A stretch of 64,000 bases of DNA, taken from contig CM032815.1 in assembly GCA_019155185.1 (NCBI GenBank), positions 1,497,001 to 1,561,000 of the forward strand, in the 5' to 3' direction. The number at the start of each line of letters is the position of its first letter. The stretch's first letter is position 1. Positions 40,821 to 53,900 of the stretch are shown piece by piece. The notes under the pieces were generated by a model. It was not told the DNA's origin. It saw nothing but the letters and a program-made list of their open reading frames with translations, and made no database searches. Both the position numbers and the translations under genes were made by a program. Origin of the DNA: Beaufortia kweichowensis (taxonomy: Eukaryota; Chordata; Actinopteri; Cypriniformes; Gastromyzontidae).

Positions 40821-43800
40821 CACAGTAAACTTTGTAAACAACATTGTAAAGCTACCACCAAAAATATTTTTTCACCCGGTATGTCTCGTGTCTACGTGTA
40901 TATGTGCATATGAGGTATATAATGTTTGTTTACCTATCCCTTCTTATGCCCGAGCTTCTATGAGTTGGAAAGGAACATCATGTTTATTCTGTCAGCACCG
41001 CGTGTGTGTGCGTGTACGTGTTTGTGAGATGTCACCACGGTTTTCCTCTGGTTTCGGCAGCAGGCCGACAGGTGGGCAGAATGGATGTGGCAGGGGCTCT
41101 GGAGCAGTGATGTGGCCAGGGAGAGTCTCTCCTCACCTGCCACTATTGATTCCTGTGTCCTGTGACTCTATATTCCTCTGAAAAACATCTTCAAACTGCT
41201 TTACTCCAAGACTTTTATATGCCACTGTATTATTATACTGTAGTCTATTATTTGTCATTTTATCATATACAGCTCTGAAAAGGTCAAATGCATTTTACAC
41301 ATGTATAGAATTTGAAGACCTTGCTAGATAAATGGCTTTATACGACAGTTATTTACAGTCCCTGAATCTGATTGGACGAGGCGCGTGCAAATGAAGAAAC
41401 AGAACTAAGATGCGTTGTTGTATAACTCTGCCATGGTATTTATTGAAACGATACTTTGAATGAGTTATTGATTATCTCAGCAGACATGTTAAATGAGTTA
41501 AAAACATCTTCTGTTAATGTCAGGATTGATAAAATGTGTTCTAGCTGTTTTTTCCACCTCCGTCTTTTTAAGCCATCACATGTGATCTCTGCACAATAAG
41601 TGTCAAATTGAAAAGCCAATGTCATCCTTTACTTTTAGAGGAAACAGACAACTTTTACCAAAAGTCAAGAATGCAGAGTACAAATGACTGGCATGTTTCA
41701 GGGTCTCTTGCAATAAAGACAGAGACGGAGAGGATCTTCTGACCTTTTATCTAAAAGAACCACGGGGGAACAAAAGGGGGTGTGAGGACATGCACACAGA
41801 GTCAGACGCACACTAGAGACGGCCCATCTATCGAGCCGTAATGACTCTCGCATGGCAGACATTGTGTGTCTGGACAAAGGCAGTTACCAGATGCTTTTAT
41901 ACTGGTCATTCGTTTTGGCTGTAGCTCTCCCATCTGCTTCTCTGTAGCAATGACATTCACCACACCAATGCCCTGTCTCTTTACCCTTTTACACACACAA
42001 CTACACAAACACAAACTTACTATTAAGAGAAAGAGTTTCCTTTTCTGAGAACTACTAATAATTCAATTTTTATTTAAGATTCAACTCTTTTTTTTTTATC
42101 TATAAAGTCCATAAAAAAGTCCTTAAAAAACAATATAGTTGGGAGTATTTTTTTTCATGACTAATAAGAAAAACCATTAGAATTTAAAGGACTCACATAT
42201 TTAAAATGTAAAACTGCTGCACACAAGCTTAGAATAAGCATAATGTTATTGTCTACTGGTGTGGATGCTAATATCGTTATAGTTCTTGGTGTGAATGTGT
42301 CTTAAATCAAGATGTGACTTCCTGACCCTATGGCATTTAATGGCGTCCAGTAAGCCCAGCCGGTCAGGGAAAGGCCAACTCGAGTTGTTGTTCATTAGCA
42401 TCAGAAAACATCATCTCCAGCCCAGTCAACAATTCAACATCTGTGTATAGGCACAAGTAAATATAAGAATGATATAAATGATTTGACTAAATTAGTCTAA
42501 GCTGTTTAATGGATAGGTAAAACAAAAGTCACTGTGATTATTACAGAAATGCACACATACTCAACCAGATGGACAGACAGTAATCAGACTCATTCAGGAA
42601 CACACACGTGTCAGGCACACATGCAACAAAAACACAAAAACAAGAGATTCGGTCTCTCCCAGAGGCTTTAACATTGCAGCTGAACAACTGGGGCAGAAAA
42701 AAGCTGCCACAGACGTTCAGACAATTTCTCCCAAAACCCATCTGAGAGCCACTGGGGATATCAGAAAAAAACTTAAAGCTCTTCCTTTTGACTATGATTT
42801 GAGGTTAATGTAGGATATTCTTCGTTATTACGTTATTCAAGGGTCAAAAATGATTGCGATTTTAAAGAAATTCTGGCAGAACTTCAGCGAGCTCATATGC
42901 ACCACTTGGGATTCAGAAATAAAACGGGAGAAAAGAAAATACTACTGAACTGGAGCAGTGAATCTCATGATATGCCTGTGTCATCATTTATGCTAAAATG
43001 GAATGGAAAAATATTAAGATTTATATTTCCAATAAAAAATTTTAAAGACCATTCACTGTAAAAATGTGAAACCTCAAAATTTTCTACTGACTTGCATCTC
43101 AATTGGCTCAATTAAAGTTTTGTGTATTTAAGTAACAGACTGTTGCCACATATATTTAGATGTATAGATAGACTTTTAAAGATACATCCTACTTACAGTA
43201 ATGGGTAAAGAGAGATAATGTCACAATGCAAATCAACGTATTTGATCTTCAATTTTATAAATGACTGCTTTACATTTATGCAAACCATTCAGCCGGGTCA
43301 CTTGTGATGTCACGTGTTCGGTGTACGTCACTGAACTCCACCACTATCACAGATGGCAGTAGGAAAAAATGTGGAAGTAGGAAAAAAACGAGATGTGTCC
43401 ACATCTCTCTCTCTCTCTCTCTCTCTCTTAAAGCTCAGCCATGCATATATAAACCAAAGCTGTTCTGCATTTCCTTCATAGGCGACACATTTTACGGAGA
43501 AGCTTCCGGAGAACTTCGTAATGGTCTCCAGTGTGTGCGAATCACAGTGTTTTTGCTGCCAACCGTGGCAGATGGGTGACTGTAATGAATGAGTTGTGTG
43601 CACGTGTGTGTATGTGTGGGTTGAGAACGTGTATGTGTTTGTATTTATGCAACAGAAAACAGGCTGTGAAAATCATGAAATCTTATTTCCATTTCTCAGT
43701 TCTTTTTGGTCTTTCCCTGGCTGAATTGCTTTCTCATCTGTGTAGTTTTCAACCTCGGTTAGTCACTCCAGACAGGGAACAGACACACTTGAATTTTACA

Positions 43801-45839
43801 AGTGAATCTCACAGAACGGGTGTAATTATACTCGGGTTTATAATGTCCTTACAACTTTTTTTTTTAAAAACATTTGTTTTCACAGAAGGCTTATCAAACC
43901 AAACACATTGAACTCTATAAATTAAAACAGTCCATAAACTTCTAATGAAATTACTTCATCCTTATTTTTCTTACCAGACAAACTAACCCACAGCAACTAA
44001 TAGGACTATAAAAGACATGTGCAGGAAAACAAGGCAATAAAAATAATGAATTGGTCTATAGCGCCGACTACGAAAAGTACAAACAGAGAGAAAAAAGCCC
44101 TTTAGAGATGCACTTGGCAACACACAAAATAAAAATATCTTGTATTAAAATATATCCACTGTGTGGGTAAAACTCAGTAGACAGAATGCCCCATCCAAAA
44201 AACATGAACTGTCAAAGCACCAGATTGTAAAAAGGATTCAGTCTTTATCAGAGCTTTCAGTCAGTGCAGATAGAGTCAGTGGATTGATTCTGAAGAGCGG
44301 GGAATTAATTGAAGAAGGGCCGAGGTGCTGTCACAGTCTGGTCTGCTCGCAGAAGGAAAGCTAAAGGTCACAGGGGAAATGGTATTAGCTCTTCACCTTG
44401 AGATTATAGAGCGATCTACCCTCTGATAAAGCCCACGTCCAGGGAGGCACAGACGGGGAGAGAGACAGGAAAGGGACGAGCGAGACGGGTTGAAGAAGAC
44501 ATATTAGGTAATTATAAAAATGATAAATCCCACATACGCTTTGCATATTCTGGCACATATTGAGAAACAGAAATGTTACGATACATATTCTAAAGGTTGA
44601 AGGCAATGAAAGAATCATGCCCTCCTGAAAGCGTGGATAAAAGATGAATGCTTGAATAAATAAGTAAATGGAAAGCTAATACTCTCTTTTGAAATAGGAA
44701 TGAGCCGAGAGCGCGCCGAGGAAGGCTCGGCTTAGAAATAATACAGGAGTAAAAAGACGGCCAGAGCTATTAAGCGCCAACTCGGCTCAAACCAACTTCA
44801 CTGAGAATTCCCACAAACAAAACTGACCTTTTCAATCACTTAGTATTGTTTATTTACAGCCCAACTCTGCCAAAGTTTCTGAAAGAATCTCACGCTGGAA
44901 AAGTGCAACAACAACATGTTTTTTTTTTTTCCACGAGATATTTCTTAAGCCCGTCATTGGGTTTTAACAGTATTCATGAAAAGACAAAGCATGCACAATC
45001 AAACTGAGCAAAAAATGTATCAGAGGGGATCAGAATACCAAAGCTCATGTTGTGCGCTCGGATTCATCAAAAAGACTGCCGCTCTCCTCATTCAAACCTT
45101 TATAAAGCGAAAAAGCCATTTCCCCACTGACATTAAATTGTAAAATGAGGGTAATTTCAAAGCCAATCACATATCCCAATTAAGCCTGTGAGCTTTAAAC
45201 CAAACAGCCACGCTGGATCTTCAGACAGCGTGAGGATCAAATGTTGCACGAGTTTGTCTGAGCCCTTGACTCCCTGTGCAAAAGAAAAAGCTATTGTGAT
45301 ATTAAAAGAAAAGACATGCTCGCATTAATATGCGGGAGGGAGATATGAGCACAGCTCTGCGAAAAGACCGTGATTTTTATATTAGGCAGCAACCCGAGGC
45401 TTTTCGTTAAAAAAATATTTTTTTGGTTTGTACAATTGTATAAAAGATGAAGCAAGAGAATGAATGAGCGACGGTTTAGCCCGAGCTTACAGAATTTGTG
45501 TGTTTTTCCTCTCCCCTCTGGCGTTTAATTCATGCCATCGAGCAAACCTTACCCGCCTCTACCTCCACCACGCTAAACAGCTCATATGCCCATGCGTGCC
45601 AGTCGGAGGAAACAGACAATGTTTCTGCCAATCAAGCTGGGCATCCCTCAGGGCTACAAGCGAGCCTGGCATGAGCTGTGCTGTCGCTGTGTGTGTGCGA
45701 ATCAGATCCTTAAAGGGGCTTTGTACATAAATCATCACAACACTTTGGATATGGAACAGCATGCTTTCGGGTAACAAGAACAGGAATAGAAAAATTCAAT
45801 TAATGCTTCTATGAAATGTATTACTGAGGCAAAGCAAAC
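40821..45839. other. intron sequence, no gene seen
   Basis: Includes (TC)n at 43404-43428 and a GC-rich hairpin near 44703-44732. The 139-codon ORF 40762-41181 starts inside repeat D and is not credible. 45270-45420 is a GC-balanced block with GCATTAATATGC (POU/homeodomain-like half-palindrome). Confidence 0.5.
43404..43428. repeat. (CT)n microsatellite
   Basis: Twelve uninterrupted dinucleotide units. Confidence 0.95.
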
Positions 45840-46290
45840 TGACAAGAGAGAGAGAGAGAGAGCTACAGAGCGAGCGAGCAGAGAGCTGTCTGGCAGTGCG
45901 GTCACGTATAGGTTGGCTGAACGTCGGGCCTCGGCGGGGCCGAGCGAAGGAGAGCATGGATAGCTCGGTGCCTTGCTTGGTTTAATTTAGCCAGACGTGA
46001 CTCACATGAGGGTGATGGGCGAGGGGAGGTGATTAAATCTAACCTGCTTCATGCCTCGGCTGCAGAGATGGCAATGAAGATCACAGCGGCCAGGCAAGGT
46101 GCTCATTTGGTCCAGATTAGGGCTAACCTCCTCGCCCCGGGGAGGAGATGACACAGTCACACCCAGATCATCTGCTTCTCCTTTCCCTCTTATTAGTTTA
46201 ATAGGGTTCCAGTCAGAAAAGAGAGAGAGAGAGAAGGAAATAAAGGACAAAGTAGCTTGTGTTTGGGGAGGTGAATGGAGACACAATTAT
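45840..46290. other. CpG-retaining block with GC hairpin
   Basis: A (GA)n run at about 45846-45861 is followed by GAGCGAGCGAGC, then CTCGGCGGGGCCGAG (45930-45944), a perfect 6-bp inverted repeat around GGG. CpG density is clearly above the intron background. It could be an intronic regulatory element; not coding. Confidence 0.3.
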
Positions 46291-49200
46291 GAGCGTCAAT
46301 TATCTAGACATTAGTTAATAAAGTGTTGATGGGTGCTGATAGAAAAAGAGCACGTGAGCAGGAAAAAGCAGTTTTACACGGATACAAAAACAGAGAGAAA
46401 GAGATGTATGCCATGTTCTACATCCTAGCGAGCTCCCTTCAAGAAAAGCCACTGACATGAAGGCTGGAGACGTCAACGGTTACGCTCAAAATAGCTAAAA
46501 AAAAATCTGAAAGATGGCAGACGAAGCAAGAGAAATGCTCATTATAAATTTATTTCATTTCATTCTAAAATGTGAAATTGAACATTTCTAGTTTACTAAT
46601 TAGTGCTATTTTACTAATTAGTGTTAGTTTACTAAAAAAGTACTATGTTGTTTCTTCTGCATGGCCTGTCATAAAAAGCAAATCATTTATATCTACGACA
46701 GAGTTTCTGCCCATGTAGACTGTTCCAATTCAGTCACTTAAGATCATCCACTTCAGTTCAGATTTTGCCGTATCAGACAGCTGTCTATGTAGGCAGCAGA
46801 CAGCTCACTAGGTTTCGGAGCAGAGCCAGAATGTTCCAGTAACATTTGAGCTGGTGACTCATACGTCAAGGATGGAGAGCTCTTCCGATCAGCTGGCAGA
46901 GATGTAAAAAGGGTATATAATCCAATTACTTCCGTTATCAACATGAATCTGCTCTTTACAGCAGAACCAGCATGAATGAATGGGGATTTACCCATCATCC
47001 TAGCAGACACTCCCTTTATTCCCGTATCTCTGGCATATTTCATCTGATTCACAGTAAGTGGATTTGACTTCCTCTGATTTTACGTGACACTGACGCACAA
47101 GAAATTCACAGCAAGTTTCTGAGTAAAAATATAAGAAAATGTACGAAAAGAAAAATGATCTGAGATGTGCTAGACTGATTTTGGGTTTTTTACAGACTGT
47201 GCCATTCGGAAGACTGAATGAACAGAAAATCTTTGCCTTGATGATACAGGGTAAAAGATACACCGTAAACACAGAAAGGCAGCCAAATTGCTTGGCTGAG
47301 TGAATAAAATGTCTTCATTTGTGCCTTAAAGGAAAACAGTAATAAAATATTAAAAAGTCAGCTAGGACACCTCTGTGCACCTGAGGGGAACATGATTCAT
47401 GCCTTCTATAAAAATGACACAAATTGCAAGAAAAAACTAATTTGTGCATATGCCAAACTGTTTATATTTTTTAACACAATGATCTTCATACATTTTTAAA
47501 CAAATTCTGTCTGAAGCCAGACAAGACTTTTGCATTCATCTTCTCTATCAATTTTAGTTATTCTGATAACGCGTTATATCAAGCACTAAATCAAGTTATA
47601 TTATATCCTGTCCAACATTCAGAATGATTCATTAATATCCATTATTTTTAGCTTAGATGTACATTTAGAGCATAAATGTGGCTCTATAGCTAACATGCCA
47701 TATGTCTCTGTCTCGTCCCATTCAATATTCTCCTCTCTCATCTTTCAGCAAATTGAAGTTCTAAAATGTGTAGAAGCGATCCCCATACCAGTATTTAAAT
47801 CCAATCTGTATTCTCTTTCTCTGTGTATGACCTTGGCCTGTCTTTACATGCAGCTGGGGCTTTCAGAGGTGGAGCGGTCCTATTAATGAGCATGCAAAAA
47901 GAGATCTAATGAGCTGCTTAAATGAGCTTTAAAGAAGCTCCGCTCTGAACTACTGAGGATCCTGTTGGACCAATTGAAATGACAAAAAGGTTTGATGTGG
48001 AAAAGTCAAAACACGCTTAAAATATTTGACTTTCAATGAATGTAAGTGTCATTTATTATGCAACAAAACGGCAAGATGTATTTTCCCATCAGTACTACAG
48101 GCAAAAATGTGAGAATTTCTCAACATGCATTGGATTAAAATTTGTTTTCGCAAATCAGCACCATACTCTAAATCTTTACACATACATGCGGTACTCGAGA
48201 AAGTCGTAACTGATTAACTTTACAGATTAAAGCTAAATTGCATTGTTAAATCGCGTGTGATATAAGCCGCATTGCAATGAACCATATGCACAAGTGAGCA
48301 ACAACAATGCCAAACATTCCAGATCATCTCCATGATGCCCTTTTTCAATGCTCTTCCTACATCGCCTTTGAAAGAAAACTGACTGTGTTTGTTTAAGTGG
48401 GAGGCTGTTGAATGACGGGGTTTCGGGGAGCGCTGACTGAACATGTGCCATGAGAAGAACCTAAACTATGGCATCTCCATCCACTGAGTGTCAGTCACCA
48501 GTCATAAATCCCAGAATTTAAAAATGTTACGGTGAGGTTACAGTTATTAATTAAGCCCTGTTCGGATGACCGCTTCCTTAAATCCAGTCTCGTACAGATG
48601 ATGGTAAAAGGTCGTAAATAGGGCCAGGGATCGAGGAGCTCAGAGAGAGTTCATGGAGACTCAGTGAGAGCCTCTGCTTACTCACGCATGGACGCGTCTC
48701 AATACAGGCCAGCGCGCTCGCTCTTCGTTGGCCTGGAAACCACCTCACGTGCATGAGGATTTCTGGAGGGAATTCATGAAGGGTTGAGAAGACTCCAGCA
48801 ATGAAAGACTTCAAAGCTCTGGAAATGAGCTTAGGAATTTATACACTGAAAAATACACCATCTGAATAAAGATGTAAAATCTATATCTGACTTTTAAATA
48901 ACTTCATCTTCAGTTAAACTCAATTTACTCAAGTGAAAACCTCTTTTGAAAACACAGCTAAACCAAAATCACTTTGGTTCAAAGCAATTAATTTTTTGTG
49001 TCGGAAAGCACACGAGAGCCTTCATGAATCAACCAGGTGAAATTAAATAAAGTGACATCTCAAAGATATAAACGTCACCAAAGAGACAAAATTATAAATC
49101 TGATAAATCCATTTAGTCAAAATATTGCCATGCTTAATACTAATCGTAATAAGAAGAATAAATAAAAGAATACAACTTTTTGATGTCTTTGCAAACCAAA

Positions 49201-50615
49201 TGATGTCACTAGAAAACATAAATATTGCATTTTTACAAAAATCTTATATTACAAAGAGTCAGTTTAATCAATTTGGGAGTACAAAGGTAACTACTCATAA
49301 ACCCAAACTATCATTTAATGAGAGTTCATTAAGCATACGACATCTGCATACCGTGCAGCCAATGAACAGAAACGCACAAATCCAAATGTTCTTCTCCATA
49401 ACCCCAGTGAACAAACTCTCGATGGGTGTGATATATCATGACACCGGCATTAATTCTTCTCTGCTGCCACCACAATAACATATGATAAACAACAGACAAG
49501 ATTTACCATTTCAGCAATTACGAGACAGCTGCGAGACAAAAACAAACCGAGAAATAAAGATTGAAAACGAGAGAGAAAGAGAGAGATATGAAGACATCCG
49601 AATAGGAATTCAATAATTTCAAAGATGTATGCACCCTTTTAACTATTCCCATCTAGCAGGTTCATTTTACATTTTCAATTATTTAAGGATGCAAAGGCGC
49701 TCTTTATTCAACAGAGAGCAATTTAAACCCTCGCATCTATAGGAAATTTTCAAATTGATTGCGGAGGTGAGTAAGACGCATTTATCTTAATGGGAATACA
49801 TAAAACATTAAAGGCAGCAAATGATTTATATGGAGACAAACCCCATTTCAACACGCTCTTAAATGAAGCAGCACATGTTTATTTGAAGAACAGAGAAGAT
49901 CAAGCATTAGCCTTATAGGTCTTCTGGAGGGAAACCTGCGAGCGTTAATACAATCCATTAGCGTTGCAACCGAGCCCTACAATAGAGATGACAGAGGAAG
50001 TTGTTTATTATTTAGTGAAGGACTCGCTGATTGATAACTGCCCATCAGGAGTCTACTCGCAATATCAGCCGAGAGCTAAATGTGTCCTGATATATCAGAT
50101 TCATTTGGATCAGCCACAAAAACTCTCTGGTTTTCAGAAAACCATCCGTTGCAGAAATTGATTCAACATCTGCCTCTGACATTTAAGACTGGCCATATAT
50201 TAAAGCTTTTTTGATTTGTTTGAAATTAAACACATCTTATAGATTCTGTCCGTCCCTCCCTATTGCTGAATGCATCTGTGAAACGCAGCCGCATCCGTAT
50301 CCGGAGACAGGAAAGCATTAAAGGCAGGTCCGAATTGAGCGTTTACGTAACATCCCGTCAACCGGGACGTATCCGTGTGGTTGATTTTTGAAGGCTGAGT
50401 AGATGTATGCCTGTGATAAGCTGCATACAGTTTGACAGTAGATATAAAAAATAAAAATGGAATGGTTCAACTCAACTTCAGTTCATTTTAAATGTTAGTT
50501 TAGAAGGCAAGGCATTAAATATTCCTATATTCCTTATTAAAAATAAAGTATTTGTTTTAGATCATCAGATGTAATGTAATAGAGCCCTGCAACCCTGTCA
50601 GAGTGAATGATGTAA
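46291..50615. other. intron sequence, no gene seen
   Basis: Unique sequence. 48640-48740 is CpG-retaining. 49640-49960 looks like a conserved-element candidate because it is repeat-free with many TAAT/ATTA and ATGCAAAG-type cores. No coding signal. Confidence 0.5.
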
Positions 50616-50965
50616 AAACACAATATTAAACCATCTGTTTGTATTTTACTAAAGCCCTGTTGATAAAGTACAGACCGACGTCAAAAGATATCACTTTATG
50701 CAAGAAATGGAAATATACATGTTGACAAAGAAAAAAAACGCTTTTGAGAGGCAAGATGCATTACAGGGTTTCTATAAATTAAAATAAACAAACCGGAAGC
50801 AAAAACACCAAAAAAACATTAAATAGTTGACTTTATATTAATTTTCATGTCTTTCTGTAAACATCACTTCACCTGACTATAAAAAAATGCTTTTAAAACA
50901 TTAATGGAGACCTCACATGGGTATTTAAACCAACTAACACTGACATCTGAGCTATTCGCATGGTG
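50616..50965 (+). mobile_element. TA-flanked MITE (family B), copy 3, truncated
   Basis: Shares ATTAAACCATCTGTTTGTAT, ACTAAAGCCCTGTTGA, TTTTGAGAGGCAAGATGCA, TCACATGGGTATTTAAACCA and TGACATCTGAGCTAT with copy 2, in the same order. Neither TGGGCAATTCCA terminus is recognisable, so both ends are lost or decayed. Confidence 0.75.
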
Positions 50966-53900
50966 AAAAACAAACTCTGTTACTGCACGTTTACAGATAA
51001 ATGTGTTCCCTGTCCATCTCTTTTCTATTTCTTCCTCTGGAAGTTCAGGGTTGTGTTCAGCATCACAGTATTGCTGCCAGTGATGGTACTGGCATACTAA
51101 AGGCTGGGCTCTGGTAATGAGAGTGCAGTGATATGAGGACATGTGATTTCTTATCGAGTGTGTTCCTGTAACTAATGGAAAGGAAGCTGGTCGCTCTTCA
51201 TAGGTGGATACAGACGCGGCATAATTTGACCCTTAAGCAAAATAGCCAGTGAACAATTTCATCCTCTCGATCTCTGCTCGAGTCTCTCTCGCATGTTTTC
51301 TCTCGCTCTCAGCATCTCAGAGGCTTAGTCACTGATCTCAGCATCTAAAAGCTTGAGAGAGAATTGTTTCAGCTACAAAAAAAAGCAATTTATGAAGAGA
51401 TTCGTTTTGCTTGGATACCGGGGTTCGATTACAGAGCTGGGCCTGAAGACTCGTAAATCTGTCCTGGATTAATTGAGGTTTCCGTTAATAAGCGCAGAGC
51501 GAGAATCTGCTGGTTCTTGCGAGGCCCGGCTAACAGCATTTCTTCAGCTTATCCTTTTTTTATTAATTCAGCAACCGCTTTCTTTCATATTTCTAGATTA
51601 TATACTTCTAGCACTTGATGTGTTTTTAATTAAAAGGCTTGATATTCTCTACGCTATGGGAGCAGGAAATATACCTGTTATATCCAGTGGAGACAAGAGC
51701 TCCAAACCTTTGCTTTTAAAATAAAAAATGTTCCTGTCTTGCATTATTCAAACGCCATGCCGCCCTGGCAATCAACCGTGCTTAATGAACCTCCTGAATA
51801 TATTATGACTCTTGTAAGACATAAGAGCCTGTCAATCACATGACAGCATTGATTTCAAAACACATTTGTACATTTCAAAAAAGTATATTTGCCACAACAA
51901 AACATAAGCAATGATTCTCAAATTAAATCAAATCTCCTTGATTTAAGTACACAATCGGGTAATCTTCTAATGTTTACTAAAATGCCATCAAATGAAATGT
52001 CTCAAATTTACGCATTAATACTCCCGAACACAAATCACACACGCGGATATTACAGCAACACGCCACCCCTCCGAATTCATCACGATGCGGCCTGCGGCCT
52101 GTAAACTCACAGCGCTGCCCACACGGAGACGACAACTTTCATTTGTGGGGAGGCTTCACATCAGAGTGATCCCCGGGGCCATTGCTGAAGACTCACTCCA
52201 CTGCTGTGATGAGACGGAAACAAACAAACAAGTGTTCCATCTTTCTCACAACACCTTTTTTCTGTGGCTGCACAGACAAAGGCTGTGAGGCGAGCACTGG
52301 AAAAGCATGGCTGCGATGAGCGTGTGCATTAGATAAAGAGACGGGGAAGCAGACGAGTTTCATTTGTTTGAAACCGCTACGGAGCCGGGTTCTTCTCTCA
52401 GATCCATGCAGACTGGGGAGGAAGACAATGCATGAGAATTGAAACCAACATTATCAATTTGGTACAAAAGCCTGCAGTTATCCCTCTCTCTCTCTCTTTC
52501 TCTCTCTCTCTATCGTCTTATCTTCTACCGTCTTATTTCATTTCGGAAAATGCAAAGCGCTGTAATACTCCCTGTCTGATTTTCGTTGGGGCCTATGCAA
52601 TGCTTCTTTTTCTCTGCATCAGGAGTCAGGAAAAATAGACATAAAAAACCGCAATAGTTAACCTCCTGATACAGTATGCCACGAATATTGTGTAAAATAA
52701 TAAACTAACAAAGAATGCAACAAAGAACGCCATTCATAACAGAGTACTCCTTGAATAAACAATTAAATTACCTCCTTTTGTGTTCCTGAGAACAAAAGAA
52801 AACGTCACACAGATTTCAAACAACATGAGGTTGAATGATGACAGAACTTTCATTTTTGAAAGAACAAATCCTGCAACCAGAGAAGCTTCATTACAGCAAC
52901 AAAATCCACACACCAAAAGTGATGTCCTTATATAAACCACATCAGACAGACTACATGACATCCCAATCCTAACATGCATCTATCAGGCATAAATCCCAAT
53001 TCTCCACTTTAAATGCATTTATTATGTGAAGGATTAACAACCCTACGTCCTATTCTCAGGCCCAGACCTGACCGGCAAGCCTCTCATATCTCAAGAGACA
53101 GCTAAAAGGGATGAGAAGTAAACCTCTTGATTGCTAACTTGTCTGGCTTTTCGTTCAAAGCATCTGCAAAAGTGCCGGGGTGAGCGCGAGTTGCCGCGAG
53201 AGAGTCGGGATGGGCCGTAATGAAGCGCTGTGCCATCTTAGATCAGCCGTCTCCAATCCTCTCAGGATCCATCAGCTTGTCTTATCTTCACTCATTAGAG
53301 GGAGGAGGTATTATGAATGGTGGATGAGTTAAGAACTCTTGTGCCCTCTAAAAACTGGCAATTATAGAGATGCCCGAGCATCCCGTGGAGGGACAAATCC
53401 TCAGCTAAATTTACCCTCACCCTTTATTCTGTGTGAGGAAATTATCCTCTTAAAATATCTTTTTTCTAGGGTTTTCATGCTAATAATTCCTGAACTCGGG
53501 TACCAGAGCAGACTAACAGATGGTGAAAGGTCATTGTAAACCCCTGGATTAGCTAATCTTAGCATATTCGTGTGCGCAGACAGTGACAGTGGAGCGTGGT
53601 CTGTTTGTGTGTGTCAAGCGTCTGGCCACATGGCTGTGTTTTTAGTAGCATTGTCTATCTAGGACTGGGTTTATGTTGTATGGTTAGGTTAACACCTAGA
53701 GTCACAATTTTTACTCGGCACACATAGTTGCAGTTGGGTGTGTAACCACAGCAGCAGTTCAGACAAGCCCACTGATGCAACCGAACTCAAACAACGTTCA
53801 ATTTAACATTAAGTAATTTGTAAACAGGTCCTGATCTGCAAACATAACAACGTGCTTGCACAAAACTGTAAAAGAGTTCTGTTTACCAAGGATAACAGAA

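Noticed and set aside
40762..41181. 139-codon ORF
   Set aside because: Begins within dispersed repeat D and shows no conserved domain.
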